Below are positions 5,592-5,773 of a stretch of DNA of 5,773 nucleotides, piece by piece (within the stretch, counting starts at the first letter, position 1; the number at the start of each line of letters is the position of its first letter). The notes under the pieces were generated by a model. That model was not told the origin of the DNA, did not search any database, and saw only the letters and a list, made by a program, of their open reading frames with translations. The position numbers and the translations under genes are program-made. Origin of the DNA: Clostridia bacterium (GTDB lineage Bacteria; Bacillota; Clostridia; Oscillospirales; Acutalibacteraceae); the NCBI GenBank assembly GCA_017631745.1, contig JAGBSR010000152.1, positions 1 through 5,773 of the forward strand, read 5' to 3'.

Positions 5592-5773
5592 ATGAATAAA
5601 GCTACTAAATTTCTCGTGGCCCTTGTGGCACTGGGTGTTGCTGTTGTCTGCGTGGGCATGGGGTACACTGCCGTAAAAAACGGCAAAGATGATACAACTA
5701 CAGTTGTGACTGTGAGCCCGAGTTCAACTACAGCTACTACAACCGAGCCTACAACAGAGACCACCACAGTTAA
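5592..5773 (+). CDS. Secreted or membrane-anchored protein with Thr-rich linker (3' partial)
   Basis: The first 60 residues of an open frame that runs off the right edge; the TAA formed by the last three bases is in another frame. After MNKATK there is a hydrophobic segment of about 18 residues (FLVALVALGVAVVCVGMGY, 7-25), then a short charged stretch (KNGKDD), then a Thr/Ser/Pro/Glu-rich low-complexity region (residues 35-60, including SPSSTTATTTEPTTETTT). No AxA site is obvious and the single Cys (residue 20) follows Val, not the Gly/Ala/Ser of a lipobox, so an uncleaved signal anchor with the C-terminus outside the cell is the most likely topology. Thr-rich stretches of this kind are usually extracellular linkers before a folded or enzymatic domain, which would lie beyond the window. 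The function is unknown. It may be co-transcribed with the lipoprotein gene by read-through of the hairpin. Confidence 0.75.
   Translation, partial: MNKATKFLVALVALGVAVVCVGMGYTAVKNGKDDTTTVVTVSPSSTTATTTEPTTETTTV

Noticed and set aside
5510..5767. Minus-strand 85-codon frame near the right edge
   Set aside because: It is the reverse reading of the Thr-rich region (giving a Val-rich product) and of the hairpin; the plus strand has a good RBS, start and membrane segment.
5771..5773. TAA at the very end of the window as the stop of the last gene
   Set aside because: It is out of frame with the ATG at 5592; the frame ends with GTT and an incomplete AA- codon, so the gene continues past the edge.

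Overview
The window looks like a chromosomal segment from a low-to-mid GC Gram-positive anaerobe of the Clostridia, plausibly a Ruminococcus/Oscillospiraceae-type gut bacterium. The reasons are strong AGGAGG-type ribosome binding sites, a compact potABCD order, a lipobox protein and a Thr/Pro/Glu-rich extracellular linker of the kind common in ruminococcal secreted proteins. This placement is inference; no rRNA or other taxonomic marker is present.

Positions 2-3808 (+) hold a complete or nearly complete polyamine (spermidine/putrescine) ABC importer operon, potA-potB-potC-potD. The 5' end of potA, including Walker A, and the operon promoter lie left of the window. The genes are packed tightly: potA and potB are 3 nt apart, potB and potC overlap as ATGA, and potC and potD are 4 nt apart. 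Each downstream Shine-Dalgarno lies wholly or almost wholly inside the last codons of the gene before it, which suggests translational coupling. PotA is the cytoplasmic ATPase, PotB and PotC form the membrane channel, and PotD captures the polyamine outside the cell. PotD is unusual: it has a signal peptide without a convincing lipobox and a C-terminal transmembrane segment with a basic tail, so it seems anchored at its C-terminus rather than by a lipid.

A strong hairpin with T-runs on both sides (3814-3840) separates potD from a convergent gene and should terminate both. That gene (3860-4924, -) encodes an FkbM-family SAM-dependent methyltransferase with an extra N-terminal Rossmann-like region.

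A 173-bp AT-rich intergenic region (4925-5097) carries divergent promoter candidates. The rightward one has a perfect TATAAT with an extended -10 and drives a small lipoprotein gene (5098-5526). A hairpin (5544-5568) follows, and immediately after it a second small envelope protein begins (5592 to the right edge), with an N-terminal membrane segment and a Thr-rich stretch. It has its own good RBS and runs off the window.

Nothing resembling a CRISPR array, tRNA, rRNA, insertion sequence or phage gene was seen. Most of the window is ordinary transporter coding sequence. The points worth a second look are the PotD anchoring and its binding-pocket substitutions, the domain architecture of the FkbM protein, and the hairpin between the two small envelope genes.
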